From Lunularia cruciata (lineage: Eukaryota > Streptophyta > Marchantiopsida > Lunulariales > Lunulariaceae), in assembly GCA_948567375.1 (NCBI GenBank), contig OX419761.1, positions 31,560,501 to 31,624,500 on the forward strand: a stretch of DNA of 64,000 nucleotides, written 5' to 3'. Shown one piece after another: positions 34,111-46,799 of the stretch. A program made the position numbers and the translations under genes. The notes beneath the pieces were generated by a model, which was given only the letters and a program-made list of their open reading frames with translations, searched no databases and was not told the DNA's origin. Position 1 is the first letter of the stretch, and each line of letters opens with the position of its first letter.

Positions 34111-34805
34111 ATTATCATGTTGCTCTTAGAAATTGATTTTCATCCAACTAATAGGTCCAATACCTATTTCATCCCTTGTAGTTCTATTGTACATGATATT
34201 GATTCCCTTTTGTAACAATTGCACATTGTATACATGATAGCATTATAACATTTTGTAACTGATGCAAAGATATAAGTAAAGAAATGTACATTCAAATCCA
34301 TACAAATGATGAATGTTATCACAAAGTTGCAAAAAAAGTCAATTGTACATGCATTTTCTTGGATGAAGTTGAGTTTTTAGAAGGGTCCAATTTTTTGGGA
34401 GATGGACTTGCTCCACACTTGTAGTGTTTACTAATTTATCAAGGAGTGCTTGCTAGCCCATAGTGGAGGTCTTGCTTACTCATTGTGTTGAACTTGCTCT
34501 CCACTCAAGGAGCCCGTTTGCCCATGGCAGAGTCTTGCTTGCCCTTAATGTAGGTCTTGCTCATCCACCAAAGGAGGTTGCTTGGCTATTGCAATTGTTT
34601 TGGTTAACTTGGCTTGCACTCCAAGCAGGTGGCTTTTAGAAAGCTTCTTGAGAAGCTTCTCAAGATACTTTTATATTTCCTTATAAATACCAAAGCTTAC
34701 GCTCATGTTAGGCATTTGGAGTTTTCCTCATTCAAGAGTCCCAATGTGATCTTTCACTTTGATCCTCCATTGTCTTATTTCTCTCCTTGGTCTCGGCTTT
34801 TACAT

Positions 34806-34817
34806 TGGTATTAGTGT
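34806..34817 (+). other. Primer-binding site of the plus-strand element
   Basis: TGGTATTAGTG lies one base after the LTR end and resembles TGGTATCAGAG, the usual initiator-Met tRNA complement of plant Ty3/gypsy elements, with three changes. Confidence 0.7.
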
Positions 34818-35169
34818 AGGAATAAGATAGGTGGAATTTAAGGACCACCAAATCCATTTCTGCCCACCCATTGGGATTTTTATGTCCATGTACTACCCAT
34901 GCATCATTTCACTTAGTCCATCATCTCACGCTTTGGGTAAATTATTTTGAATGTAATCACCTTGTTTGATGAACCCTTGGTACTTCAGATTGTAACTTAT
35001 GGATAATGGTGGACGTCTTGCATCTATAAGTTAAACTTAGGTCAACTATAGGTAGTTTGATAGAGTAGTAGTCATGGTGGCAATGCACAAGATTATCATT
35101 GCCATGCAACAACAAATCAAGCACCTTACTCAATTGTTAGAAAAACAAGATCATCAATGACAAGAGCAT

Positions 35170-35915
35170 GTAGAGAGAGCACCATTTTGAGAATGGGGAA
35201 GAGCAAATCAGATTTCCAAAGCCCAAAGTATTTGAAGGAAAGAATCTCACAAGTGTAGTAGAGAATTTTGTGTTTGATTGTGAATGTTATTTTGAAGCTA
35301 CAAATCTTCAAGATGAACAAAAAAAAGTCTCTTGGCTTCCAATCAATTGGATGGAGTAGCAAAGCTATGGTGGTGGTTCTACATAAAGCAAGCTGAATGG
35401 CAATTTGTTACACCAATCTTGATATGTGCAGAATTCAAGAGTGCAATAATTGGTTGATTCCAAGCTATAAATGTCACACGAGATGCATGAGGTAGGTTGG
35501 CATATTTGAAGCATATTTGCTTTATAAGAAGCTACATCATGTGATTCCAAAACACCATCATGAAAATTCCAAATATATTGAAAGGTGAAGCTCTAGATTG
35601 AATTGAAGTCATAAACCAAATTAGAGGGGACTTTGTGAGAGCCAAAACACTTGGAGGAAGCCATGCAATTGGCTGAACACTTTGATTCCTTGGTTGCAAC
35701 AACTTGGTCTTGACCTCAACCTCCACTAAACCTACCAATACACTACACATGGGTGGAGGAGTTGACACTAATGAAGATTGATGTCATCCAAAGGAGACCA
35801 CTTTGTATTACAGATAGAGAAAGATTACAACAAAATGGTGGTTATTTTTATTATTATCAAATTAGACATCATATTGTTAAATGTCCACTCAAGAATTAAA
35901 AACCTTAACAAATTG
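35170..35915 (+). pseudogene. gag remnant with zinc knuckle
   Basis: The block FPKPKVFEGKN and a YFEATNL.DEQK.SW segment (about 35,200-35,345) are typical plant Ty3/gypsy gag. At about 35,840-35,895 a CX2CX4HX4C zinc knuckle is still laid out, but its first two Cys codons read TAT (Tyr) instead of TGT, so it could not bind zinc. Confidence 0.75.
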
Positions 35916-35964
35916 CCCATATGGAGTTTTTGTAGCAAAATGATCAAGGAAATGAGGAATTGCA

Positions 35965-36360
35965 ATGGGAGATTTCAAGCTTCCTATTGGGAACTTGATT
36001 AGTTCCAATTGGATTGAAGGCTTGGTCTATGCAAGTTTTCTTCACTTGCAAGGTATAATATCAGATTGTGGTTATAAGATTTTGGTGGATCTTGGAAGTT
36101 CAAAGAATTACATGTCCATGCAATTAGCAAATGAATTAAGGATTCATATCAAGCTAGTAATTGTAAGTAGATTGATGATGGTGGATGGTAAAAAAGGTTT
36201 TGCATTCCGTATCTCACATCCTATTACATTCAAGATTGGGAAGGAGTATGTGGAGTGTATGAGGTTTGTAGTAGCACCTCTACACTATGATATCATTATA
36301 GGTGTGCCTTGGCTTGAACATCACAAGGTTCAAGTTGATTGGACCCGACGACAAAGTTAA
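35965..36360 (+). pseudogene. Retropepsin-like protease domain remnant
   Basis: Open for 131 codons. ILVDLGSSKNYMS corresponds to the catalytic VDSGSSxNF(I/M)S motif of plant gypsy proteases, with Ser changed to Leu. The later YDIIIGVPWLEHH matches the conserved C-terminal D(V/I)ILGxxWL segment. Confidence 0.8.
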
Positions 36361-36749
36361 GTACAACATCAAGGTAGGAGTTTCCAATTAGGTTGTTTGG
36401 TACCTTTGAGTAAGACAATTAAGAATAATCAATCCCAAGATGGAAATTTTGTCAAGAAAGTAGCCATAGAGTAAGCTTTGAAGGAAGATAAGTCTAAAGA
36501 TGGGGAGTTTGTTAAAAAATCAACCATAAAACAAGCTTTGGAGGAAGATAAGTTTTTTTTGTGATGTGGATCAAGCCAATTGTGCATGGAGAATTTGAGG
36601 AGTGTCAAAAGCCTCATCAAGCAATGGTTATTCAAATAGTTCAAGAGTTTTCAAATATGTTTTTGGATGACCTACACAAGGGTATGCCCTTCAAGATTGA
36701 GTTATTTCCAAGAAGTACTCCAATGAGTAGATAAATCTATTACTTCTCA

Positions 36750-37870
36750 CCAAAGGATTTGGACAAGCTTTGGACAACATTGATTGAGTTCTTGGAGAAT
36801 GATTTCATACAACATAGTACATCTCCTTGGGGAGCACTAGTACTAGTTGTTCCAAAGAAGCATGGAGGACTTTGCTTTTATATTGTTATTGTGGCCTCAA
36901 TAAACAAACAATGAAGAATGCATATCTCTTGCCTTGCATTGATGACTTGCTTGATCAACTGAGTAGAGCATTATACTTCTCCAAGTTGGATCTTTGAAGT
37001 TGCTATTGGCAAATTTCCATTAGTAGAGAGGATTTTCAAAAGACTACCTTTGCACAAGGTATGGGCATTTTGAATAGAGACTTCTACCTTTTGAGCTCAT
37101 TAATGCTCCAACAATCTTCATGGATCATATGCGTTGAGTGTTGGATGTGCTATTGGATTGGTACGTGGTGGTATTATTGGATGATATCTTAATCTATAGC
37201 AAGATAGAAGCAGAATACATAAGTCACAAGTGAGAGGTCCTAAGACTACTATGACAATGAAAATTTTACTTCAAGAAGTCAAAGTGTGCCTTTTGTTAAA
37301 AGGAAGTTACATTCTTGGGTCATAAGATCTCACCAGAGAGAATCAAGATGGAAGAGGAGAACATCAAGGCCATTATTTATTGGCATACTCCAAAGGATAC
37401 CACAAAAGTGAGGGCATTTAATGGATTGGTAAGTTTTTATTGATGGTTCATCTACTATTATGCTCATGTGACCGCACCATTGACTGACCTCTTGGACAGG
37501 ACATCAAAATTTCAATAGACCACCAAGCACCAAGAAGCATTCAAAAATTTAAAACATATGGTGTCTTCAAGGCCATTCTTCAACCATATGATCCCCAACT
37601 ACCTTGTATGGTTGACTTTGATGCTTCTAACTTTGCCATTGCAGCTATGTTGCAATAGGAATTTTGAGATGGGTTACATCCCATTGTCTTTGTATCACAC
37701 CAACTAAACACTACAAAACGAAATTACTCTACCCAAGATCAAGAACAACTAGTAATGGTATATACCACCAAGGTATGGAGGCATTATCTCTTGAGAAAAC
37801 AAGTGATCATGCAAAACAATCACAAACCTTGTTGCAAATATTACATTTGGAGCACATGAAGAGTAGATAT
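36750..37870 (+). pseudogene. Reverse transcriptase and RNase H remnant
   Basis: Recognisable pieces in order: the N-terminal TSPWGALVLVVPKK region near 36,820; the catalytic block LLDDILIYSK at about 37,174-37,203 (usually Y/FLDDILI); FLGHKIS with VRAFNGLVSFY and APLTDLL at 37,310-37,500; RNase H with VDFDASNFAIAA near 37,611; and a RNYSTQDQEQLVMVY segment near 37,720. The frame is broken by at least a dozen stops and several frame changes. Confidence 0.85.
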
Positions 37871-38308
37871 CATTAATGGGAGGAACAATTACAATTGTTT
37901 GATATCAAACTTGAGTACAAACCCAATTAGTTCCATCACAAAAACCTGATTTGAAGTCTCTTCTTCTCATCACGGTTGCAATTACAATGGTGTCAGTCAA
38001 CTATAAACTTCAAATTGAGTTTAGGATAGCTTTACAACAAGATCTCTTCTTTTAGATGGTACAAGGTCATCTTGCAGCATGTGATAAGGAGTACAACACA
38101 GTCTCCTTCAAGGGTGGTCTTCTATTTTTTTTACAACTGGATCTATGTTCCAACCAAGGGTGATCTCCAACTTGTGCGCCTTCAAGAAGCCCATAACTTA
38201 CCATGGTAAGTCAGGGGCTTCTTGGGTACCCTCCAACGCCAATAGTGGTGGCACAATGTGGCATGAGATGTTCAAGAGTTTGTATGATCTTGTGAGATCT
38301 ACCAATAC

Positions 38309-38431
38309 AATAAGGCCAACAACTAGAAACCAAGTGGATTCCTTCAACCACTCCCTATTCCATCTACTCAATAAGGCCAACAACTAGAAACCAAGTGGAT
38401 TCCTTCAACCACTCCCCATTCCATCTACTCA
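38309..38431. repeat. 61-bp tandem duplication inside the pol region
   Basis: AATAAGGCCAACAACTAG and the following sequence occur twice with an offset of 61 bp (38,310 and 38,371), with one mismatch. The copy is much younger than the element's general decay. Confidence 0.9.
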
Positions 38432-38499
38432 ACGGGAACCCAATGTGAGCTTAGATCTCATTACATCCTACCCAAGACAAAGCAAGGTCACATAGCAAT

Positions 38500-39200
38500 T
38501 GTGATGTTTGTAAATAAGCTAAGTAAGAGAATCCATTTGGCACCAACCTTTGATATCATGGATGCTCCAACATTGGCACAAATCTATTTCAATAATATCT
38601 TCAAGCATCATAGGATACCTTGTGTACTCATCTCCGATCGTGATCTTTGATTCACTAGAAAATTTTGGCAAGCACTCTTCTAGATACTTGGCACCAAGCA
38701 TAATTTTTCCATGTCCTATCATCCTCAAATTGATGGACAAACCAAATGAGTACATTGTACCTTGGAGGATATGCTTTGTGCCTTTGTCAACATTCACAAT
38801 ACCAATTGGGATGATTGTCTTGCAGTTGTTAAGTTTGTATACAATAATTCCAAACATGCAAGCATTGGATTCTCTTCTTTCTTCCTTAATTTTTGCCAAG
38901 ACCCACTTATTCTAGATTCTCTTCTTGCTTTTCTTCCATCTCATGTCCCTCGTACTTCTACCTTCTTGACCACCATATCACAATCACTCCAACAATCCGA
39001 ATCTCATCTCCTTGTTGCTCAGAATTGTCAAAAAAAAAATGCAAACTACCATCATTGTGATCTCACCTTTCAACTTAGTGATAAGGTCATGCTTTCCTCT
39101 AGTAACCTACCCCTCCCACTTGATACTCAAGTACGTAAACTTGCTCTTAATTAGATAGGACCTTTTGATGTCATCCAAATGATTTCTCTATTGCTTATCA
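38500..39200 (+). pseudogene. Integrase remnant
   Basis: The C-terminal half is best preserved, open for 131 codons at 38,762-39,154: NNWDD-like NTNWDDCL, then FVYNNSKHASIGFSSFFLN, a QNCQKKNANYHHCDLTFQ segment and LSDKVMLSS. These match the integrase core end and the GPY/F-type domain of plant chromoviruses. The catalytic core before it is riddled with stops. Confidence 0.8.
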
Positions 39201-39336
39201 ACTTGCCTTGCCTTGTCATATGCCAATCCACCTTATCTTTTATGTTTCTAAATTGAAACCCTTTGGTCTTAATCCATCTTCTTTTTCCTCTTGTGTCCAA
39301 CCTCCTCTTTCCATCACTATCAATGATCATGAGTAG

Positions 39337-39505
39337 TATGAAGTTGATAGTATCCTTGTGCGTTGCCACATTCAACAAGGCCGCCAAAAATATATAGAGT
39401 ACAAAGTCCTCTGGAAAGAGTATCCCCTTCATGATGCAATTGGGAACCTCTTTCTCATCTCCAGAATGTACAAACAACTATCCAAGAGTTTGAAGGTTCC
39501 ATGGT
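39337..39505 (+). pseudogene. Chromodomain at the polyprotein C-terminus
   Basis: YEVDSILVRCHIQQGRQKY, then IEYKVLWKEYPLHDA: the chromodomain signature (Y.VE.IL..R...R...YLVKWKGYP...ATWE). Chromodomains define the chromovirus branch of Ty3/gypsy and steer integration toward marked chromatin. Confidence 0.85.
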
Positions 39506-39530
39506 GATGAGGATATTGCCAACTAGCGGT

Positions 39531-40276
39531 TGTAATACCAATAGCTAGATAGATGATCTAAAGATGAGATTTAGTTTGGTAACATCTAGAAGGATTTTAT
39601 ACATGATAGACTAAGTAGATCAGACATAGGTATCACCAAAAGAGTACTTCTACTAATAGGCCAGAAACCGAAACATGCTTGGAAACTTTAGAATCAATAG
39701 CTAGGCATATGATCTAAAGATGAAACTTGGAGTGGTGACATCTAGAAGGATGTTACATATGATGGAGAAATTAGATCAGATACAGGTATTACCAAAATAG
39801 CACTTCTACTAATAGGACAGGAGCCAAAGTAGGCTTGTAAAATTCAAAGGCAATTTCAGAGGCCTAAATGGATGAATTAGGCCTCAAAAATATGTAGACC
39901 CCCCCCCAAATGGAGGAAAGGTAGGCCTTCACTCCTCCCTGGTTTTTCTCACCAAGAGCTTTCCAACGGTACCTCACTCATGTGATTCTAAGATTCCTAC
40001 ATGAAGATTCCCTAAAAGATTCTCTCTAGTCAAAGCATATTTGACCAACCAGATGGGACCAAGACTGACATATCACCCATCCAAGCAAGTAATCTAAGGG
40101 TGGAGCTTGTTGACAAGTGACCTATCCATATACCTAATCCTATGGTGGAGTTTCCTCGGAGGAGATCCTCTTTGGCTATATAATAAAGAGAAGGTGCTCC
40201 CTTTGGGTCATCGAGGATTTAGTGTGAAACCTATGTTTTCTCTCTTGGAGAATTCTCTTGTCCTTGTATTATTATA
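39531..40276 (+). mobile_element. Solo LTR, family 1 (copy B), 746 bp
   Basis: Starts TGTAATACCAATAGCTAG, ends TATTATA (probably TATTACA with a C-to-T change), and is flanked by a perfect 5-bp duplication GCGGT (39,526-39,530 and 40,277-40,281). It is about 158 bp longer than copy A because its first ~156 bp are tandemly duplicated (CAATAGCTAG at 39,539 and 39,695). TATATAATAAAG at 40,177-40,188 is the probable LTR promoter. It is inserted in the polypurine tract of the host element. Confidence 0.9.
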
Positions 40277-40290
40277 GCGGTGGGGGAATT

Positions 40291-40759
40291 TGTAACAATA
40301 TGGAGCTTACCAATGAGTTATTCAAGACTAATAGGCCAAATTAGCTAAGAATATTCTAAAAGCATCTAGGAAGCTACTTGGCACTTTCCAAGTATTGGGT
40401 AATGTGCATGCCAAGGAGAAAGATTCCCAAGAAGCTTCTTGGCTAGCTTAATTTGCACGCTAAGTAGGTGAATTCTAGAAAGAAGCTTCTTGGAAAGCTT
40501 CCTAGTACTTCCTAGCTTGCACGCCAAGTAGGTGACTTCTAAAAGGAAGCTTCTTGAGAAGCTTCTCAATTAACTTGGCTTGCACTCCAAGCAAGTGGAT
40601 TTTAGGAAGCTTCTCAAGAGCCTTGTATATTTCTTTGTAAATACCAAAGCCTACACTTATGTTAGGCATTTGGAGTTTCTTTCATTCAAGAGTCCCAATG
40701 TGATCTTTTATTTTGATTTTCCATTCTTTTATTTCTTTCCTTGGTCTTGGCCTTTTACA
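40291..40759 (+). mobile_element. 3' LTR, family 2, 469 bp
   Basis: Begins TGTAACAATATGG directly after the polypurine tract GCGGTGGGGGAATT and ends CCTTTTACA. It shares its last ~200 bp with the 5' LTR end at 34,804. Internally, AGAAGCTTCTTG and TGCACGCCAAG motifs recur as a degenerate ~60-bp array of near-palindromes, also seen in the copy at 59,203. Confidence 0.88.
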
Positions 40760-43700
40760 ATATCAAACTCTCTACATGGCTTGTGTATGTCATTCTCTCT
40801 CTCTCAATAAGTTCATTAAAATTCAAATATTGATCATTCATATTTCTACCATCTCCTTCCTTTGTACTTTCAAATTGAATTGCTCTTTTGAAGTCAATTT
40901 TTGCTCTTAAATTGGAGACTTCTAATACATTCTTAGTTTTAGATAAACTCTCATACACACTCAAAAAAAGATAATTATATGCATATGCAATAAAAATTTC
41001 ACATGTATATTTTTACTAAAAGAATAAAATTTTGAAATATGAGATTTGACTCTTTATCAATCACCACCTAATTGATTAACCACAACTTTCACAAACAACC
41101 ATTCATAACCTTATACAACTAGAGCAAACCCATTGGCACCCCAAGAAAACCCCTTCTAGCCCAAGCAAGCCCCTTGGAACACTGGGAAATCCCTTCTAAA
41201 AACCCAAGCCTGCCCTTCCTTGTCCAAGCAATTCCATATGATAAATTAAAAACACATTACCAAGCATTTGTAAATCATGAAAAGCATAAAATGCAACTTG
41301 AAAATGCCTAGAACACTTTTATTATTCTAATTTGTACAAAAATCCATGAAGCTGTGGTTGTATACAAGGAAAATTTCTAAAATAGAAGCTCTTATTTCCT
41401 CTCTATATTACTAGTCATTCACCCTTGTATGCTCCATATACTCATGTTTAGAATTTGTCTCATCCTTTATAAAATTTCTCCTCATCCTCTACCCAAATAT
41501 TTAATCAAGAAATTTTGCAAGATAATACAAGTCCTAACCCATTGCAAAAGATAAGAGTTTAATTTTTATTATTTAATTGCACTCCCAATTCATGCAAAGA
41601 ATGTAATCTACCTTTGAGAATACCATTATAGTGCACATTTAACACACATGCCTATACTACACAAAGATTGAAATAGTTTTTATCTTGGAAATGTGCATAT
41701 TTGAAAGAAGGATTAACATTGCTCATGGGCACATAACCCAAATCCTCCAATAGATATTGATGTTCAAAACTATTACTTGCTCTTATGTGGTTCGATTCCA
41801 ACAAAGATATGACCTCTTCAAATAGGCCATGTCATGACAAGAGCCTAACATACATTTCCAACAAACAAAACACACAAAGGCACATCAAATGCAAGCTTAA
41901 TTCATCACAAGTGAATTTACCATCACAAATTCACATTACTATTACAAGGAATTTTTTATTTCTATCCAAAGTGGTTTGCTAGTACTTAATCATGGCATAA
42001 TGATGCATGACTTCAAATGAAACCCTTGTCTTCCCAAAATGATGAGCCTTCAAAATCAAACTATTTTCCTTCCTATTTCTTAATGGTGACTCCTTCTCCT
42101 CCTATGCAATTTATCATGCATCAATCAACACCCAAATGTGACACCATGCATCAAAAAATTAACCTCAATTTACACACCATCTAGACTAGATTCAAATTTG
42201 CCATTATGACACTTCCACTAACCCACCATGTTGCCTTTGAGAATATGTGTGTGGGGTCTTCTAGATTTCACCATGAGCATATTGGTGTCTTGTTAGTGAT
42301 TTCTAATGGACTTTTAAAGAGCAATGCCATCAAATTTAAATAGACTTACATTAATTGTAGTTAATTATTATCTACAAAAAGCCTTGTTATCATAAAATTC
42401 TATGGGTCCTCCTTTTTCAAAGCTTGTAAAACTTTTAATAGGTGATGGAACACCTCTTATAGTGCCTTTTGTGTACTCTTGACTTGCCTTTCATAAAGGA
42501 ATTATAGACCTTCCATAAAAAGTCTTTATGGAATCTTCATAGAAGTGCTAAACTCATTTTTTAAACCCCCTAATGAGTTTTCTTCATAACCTAATATAGA
42601 GTTATTATTGTCAAATTTGTCATACCTTTTTCAATCCATACTTGCAATTGCTAAATTTTACATGAATAGAATCTCTTGTATCTTATCCTCATATCCTTTG
42701 CCATTACTATTGGAAGAGCCTATACTATTGCTATATAATTGTATGAGTGAGATTAAACTTTCTAATATTCAATGCTTCATCCTCTAGCATGACCTCTCTT
42801 CTCAACCCAAAGAATTACTACATTCTTATAATCATATCTCTCTACCATCACTTACTCCTATAGTATATTCATGTATTTTACCTCACCATTACTCCATGTA
42901 GACTATCTAGATTACCTTTGGATAGGAATATGTTTAGCACATCATAGAAGTAAATCAGATGCTTACTGATGAGAGTAGAATGTACTTCTCCTTTCACATC
43001 ACAAGATGCATGCATTCCAATATTTTTTATTGAAGTACCATTAGACTCCTACTCATGGTTACGTTCTCTTGACTTTATTTAAGCTTTCTTTCCAATTTTA
43101 CATAGCTATGTTTGTATATTATTACCACTTTGTCTTTATGCTACTTGGTAGGCTCTATGTCCTCCATAATGCTACAAGTTATTCTTTCACATGACCATGA
43201 GAGAGATATTTCTTCTTGGACCTTATTAGTTTTTACAGACCTTACTGCTAGAGCCCTATAGAGGCATATCAAGATATCAAGAGGTTAATTAAATGATTCA
43301 TAGGGTTTTGCAAACAGATTAGTCATACTTGCAACAAGAGTTTACTAAATGGGTTCAAGCAAGCATATATAGATTAGTTGAGTCTCTATAGTCCCATGCT
43401 TTACCTCAAACTATGATTTCCTTTATCATTATTTGATGTCAAGCTAAGTAGAATAATGCATGCAGCTCAAAATTTATACACTTTTGGACTAACCCTCTTA
43501 TCATTGACACTTTGACTTCATTATAGAGTCTCCATCTCCTTATTGATTATGAATTCTCTTCTTTACTCCATGACATCCATCCAAATGAAGAGTAATAGCT
43601 CACATGGTACATGTTTGCTTATGCATTATTCTTTTCTTCACATTTCTTTCTAAGTGGTCCATTGGGTGTGGTTCTTGAGTATTCCTTATAATCCCTTGCT

Positions 43701-44010
43701 AGATATGCAAAATCAAGCTTCTTTCTTTTTTTATTTTTGTCAACAAATTTTGTATCTAGTGCAAACCAAAGCTACACATTCTTGTGTACATCATGTCTTC
43801 TTGCCTTCTCAAAAGAGACATGAAGGACTTACTTCATTTTTAGTGGAGATTTTCTCTCATATTAAGTCTCACATACTTTTTGTTTTAATTCCAACAATAA
43901 AATTTAGCCTATTTGTCCTTACATTATTTTTTAATTGTCATCTTTGAAGGTTTTGAAATTGTTCTTACAAGAATTAGAGCATCTTTGGACCTCTATCTAG
44001 ATTAGATGGT
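40760..44010. other. AT-rich repeat-like sequence, nothing recognised
   Basis: Stops everywhere on both strands. Probably old transposon debris between two Ty3/gypsy elements. The ORF at 43,654-43,947 looks random. Confidence 0.4.
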
Positions 44011-44530
44011 TGTCCAATTAAATATCTTAATTGGATTTATATAATAGCCTAAAGATAGAAGCAAAAAGATTTGAACTCCAAAAAACTTTGATGCTCCAAA
44101 GGAGCACTTGATCTGTATATGGTGAGGAGGATCCACTCCAAGGAAGCTACTTGCTTAGATTAGATTAGATATATAGATTGGTGACATGTCAACACTCATT
44201 CTATTTGGTTGGTCAAACAAGAACTAAAGGGAATCTTTTAAGAATATTCCTACAGGAAGCTGAGAATAGCATAAAAGAGGTATCCTCAAAAAGATCTTAA
44301 TGAGACAAGTCGAGAGGTAAATTATCATTTTTTGAGGCCTGATTCTTTTGTTTAGGCCTCAAGAATTGGCTCTAAAGTTTTTGGTGTGTTTGTGCCTATG
44401 TCCTATTAGTGGAAGTTCTCTTTTGGTGACTCTTTTATCTTATCTACTTAGACCATCATGCATAACATCTCTAAAGATATTACCAAGCTAATTTTACCTA
44501 TAGCTAATTTGTCTAGCTAATGGTATTACA
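44011..44530 (-). repeat. 3' LTR, family 1 (copy C)
   Basis: Its outer start, read on the minus strand, is TGTAATACCATTAGCTAG at 44,530. It shares the GACATGTCAA, CTATTTGGTTGGTCAAAC and TAGATTAGAT words with copy D in matching positions. The inner TATA box is degraded. Confidence 0.75.
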
Positions 44531-45399
44531 AACCTCCTCATATTTAAGATGCAACAAAAGCTAGTGCTTAAAAAGATTGCACTACTACATTGATAATTTC
44601 ATTAGTCAAGTTAGTTGTAGGCTCCTAAGTTGCCTAATACAATGGGTATCCTTTCCAAAGTACAAGATATTCTACATGTTGATGAAGGGTACCTTGGGTG
44701 CATTTTTGGAGAATGCACTCTAGTTTATATTCCTCTATTCTATTAATGAGTGTTGGACAAGGTCAAGCTTCTTGTATGAAGGAAATTATGGAGTTTGGGT
44801 GCATAATGTTGTAGCAAAGAAACATGAAACATTGGATGGATCTTCATATGTCAAGGTAGCTCAAAGTGATACACCATTGGTCGATGGATTATGGGACAAG
44901 GGCTAATGAAGCATGATTTGAACATACAAGGGCAAACCAACATAATGTTCATTGTGGATAGCCACACTTGATCCTCAATTGCAAACTCTATATGCTGATA
45001 ATGTGCATTGGTATATTGCTTTGGCAATTTTGGGCTATCCATAACTTTTTCTTGGCTTTCTCTATGCCTTGTTTGATTTGAGACTCTGAGGCATTGACAA
45101 TATCAACTTTTGTAACCACTAGGCTGACCTTTACCAGGCTCAAGGGTGTGAAAGGATATTATTCCTACATAGAGAAGAATGGTGTGATCTTTGTAGATGT
45201 GTTCACCAAATTTTTGTAGGCAAATTCCACCTAGGGAAGCACTTTGTCTCACCTTTCTTGCTCCTCTAGACTGAAGCCCCATAACATGTCCTTGATAATG
45301 AATTTGGCCTACTCTATTTGTCCATTGGTCTATGGATGGTATGATGTGGACATTATCAGTTTAGTTTTAAAGACTCTAGAGAGTGTGCTCCAAAACAAG

Positions 45400-45935
45400 C
45401 TAGTGAATTGAGTGTCACAATCTATGATGAACACTCAAGACAATCCATGTTAAATATTGCAAAAAGACCATAGCTAAGTACAATTGAGACAATTGGAGTG
45501 CAATAAAATCCTTGGTCATAGGACAAAAATTAATCATTTTGCTTGTTTGATTCACAAAGACTACAATGGAGTCAAAACTTAAGGTGGTCTTGGGCAATTC
45601 ATAAACTACATCCATGTTGACGTACTCCCAACATTGTGTAGTAGTAGGAAGGAGTTGAAGGAGGCCTTGGGAGCTTGATCAAACGCTTTATTTTTGTTGA
45701 TAGAAGAGGTAACTTCAAACATACTCCAATCTTGACCTATCTTGGACCAATAATAATGGCATTTGGTTGCATCTAAGTTTTTTTCCACTCCAACATGACC
45801 TATAACAACAAAATCATGACATTCAACAAGACTAGTAGTTTGTAGGTGTAGAGTATCAAGGATCCATAACTTGCCAACTAGGAAAGTGAGTCCTTGGGTA
45901 CAAGATGATGCCTTTGGATGATGAATGAGCACTTA
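45400..45935 (-). pseudogene. Integrase remnant of the minus-strand element
   Basis: Two ORFs on the minus strand join across 45,606-45,615: an HHCC-like part with GHVGVEKNLDATKCHYYW (typically GHxGxxKT....YYWP), whose final Cys pair is lost, then WMDVVYELPKTTLSFDSIVV, which matches MDF(I/V)xxLPK....DSIWVVVDR with the first catalytic Asp. Confidence 0.8.
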
Positions 45936-46799
45936 CAATCTGTGGATCAGTCTTTGTAGCATCAAGAATCTTTGTTTGGAAATTTGGGTTTATCTCAACC
46001 TCTTCAACCAGATTGTTCACCATAGGCATCTAGGTGAATGCATCCACAAGTTTCTTCCTGCCCTCCACATACATGATAGTCATGTTAAAAAATTGTCTAC
46101 ACTATGCCCAATAAATCTATTGACAAGATAGGTCTTTTTGTGTCTCTAGGTAGACTAGTTGTTTGTGTTCTATCTCAACTACAAATATTTTCTTGCCAAG
46201 ATAGTACTTCCAATTCTTGGTAGCAAAAAATAATTTCCAACTCTTCTCATTTGATATTGTGATCATTTTGCTCTACCGGTAATATTTTTCAAGAGCAATG
46301 CAATTGGATGCCATCTGTACTTCTATTTTTATTGTAGAATTGTTCATATTGCAATGCTTGATGCATCTATAGCCAACTTGATTGGACGTTTAGAATCATT
46401 GGTGCATGTCTTAAAGCATCTTTTCAATGCTTGCAAGGCAAGTTAATGTTTAGTTCCCCACATCTATTTCTTTCTCTAGATAAGTTATGATTAATGGTTG
46501 TGCAACCTTGGATAAATCCTTGACAAATCAATGATAATTCAATTAATGTCAAGAAACTCTTGAGTTTAATCGGATCCTCTAAAGCATCTCACTTTTGAAT
46601 GACTCTTTTTTACTTGTTCAAAATTTGATACCTTTTGTACTTACTCTCCGTCAAACTTGCCAAACTTGCATATTGAGATTTTGGTGTACACTTGATTCTT
46701 TCATAAAATCTAGAGAACTTCTCACCAATATTTCTTATGCTCTTTTATTATCTTATTATAGACTAAGATATCATATGGAAGAAAGATAATATACTTATC

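Larger units (their letters stand above)
34590..40759 (+). mobile_element. Ty3/gypsy chromovirus, plus strand, heavily mutated
   Basis: Order from left: a 5' LTR remnant ending TTTTACA at 34,804, a primer-binding site, gag with zinc knuckle, protease, reverse transcriptase, RNase H, integrase, a C-terminal chromodomain, a polypurine tract (40,277-40,290) and a 3' LTR (40,291-40,759). Protein similarity is plain in every domain, but stops occur throughout, mostly TAG and TAA where CAG, CAA or TGG would be expected. A family-1 solo LTR sits between chromodomain and polypurine tract. The element cannot encode a functional polyprotein. Confidence 0.9.

Noticed and set aside
38519-38899. Minus-strand 126-codon ORF in the plus-strand chromovirus
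   Set aside because: Antisense to recognisable integrase sequence.
40440-40640. Regularly spaced AAGCTTCTTG-type repeats as a CRISPR-like array
   Set aside because: Degenerate repeats without unique spacers inside an LTR, also present in the 59.2-kb LTR copy, in a plant nuclear context.
41780-41805. GGTTCGATTCC as a tRNA T-arm
   Set aside because: The flanking bases do not form a T stem and there is no acceptor stem or D arm upstream.
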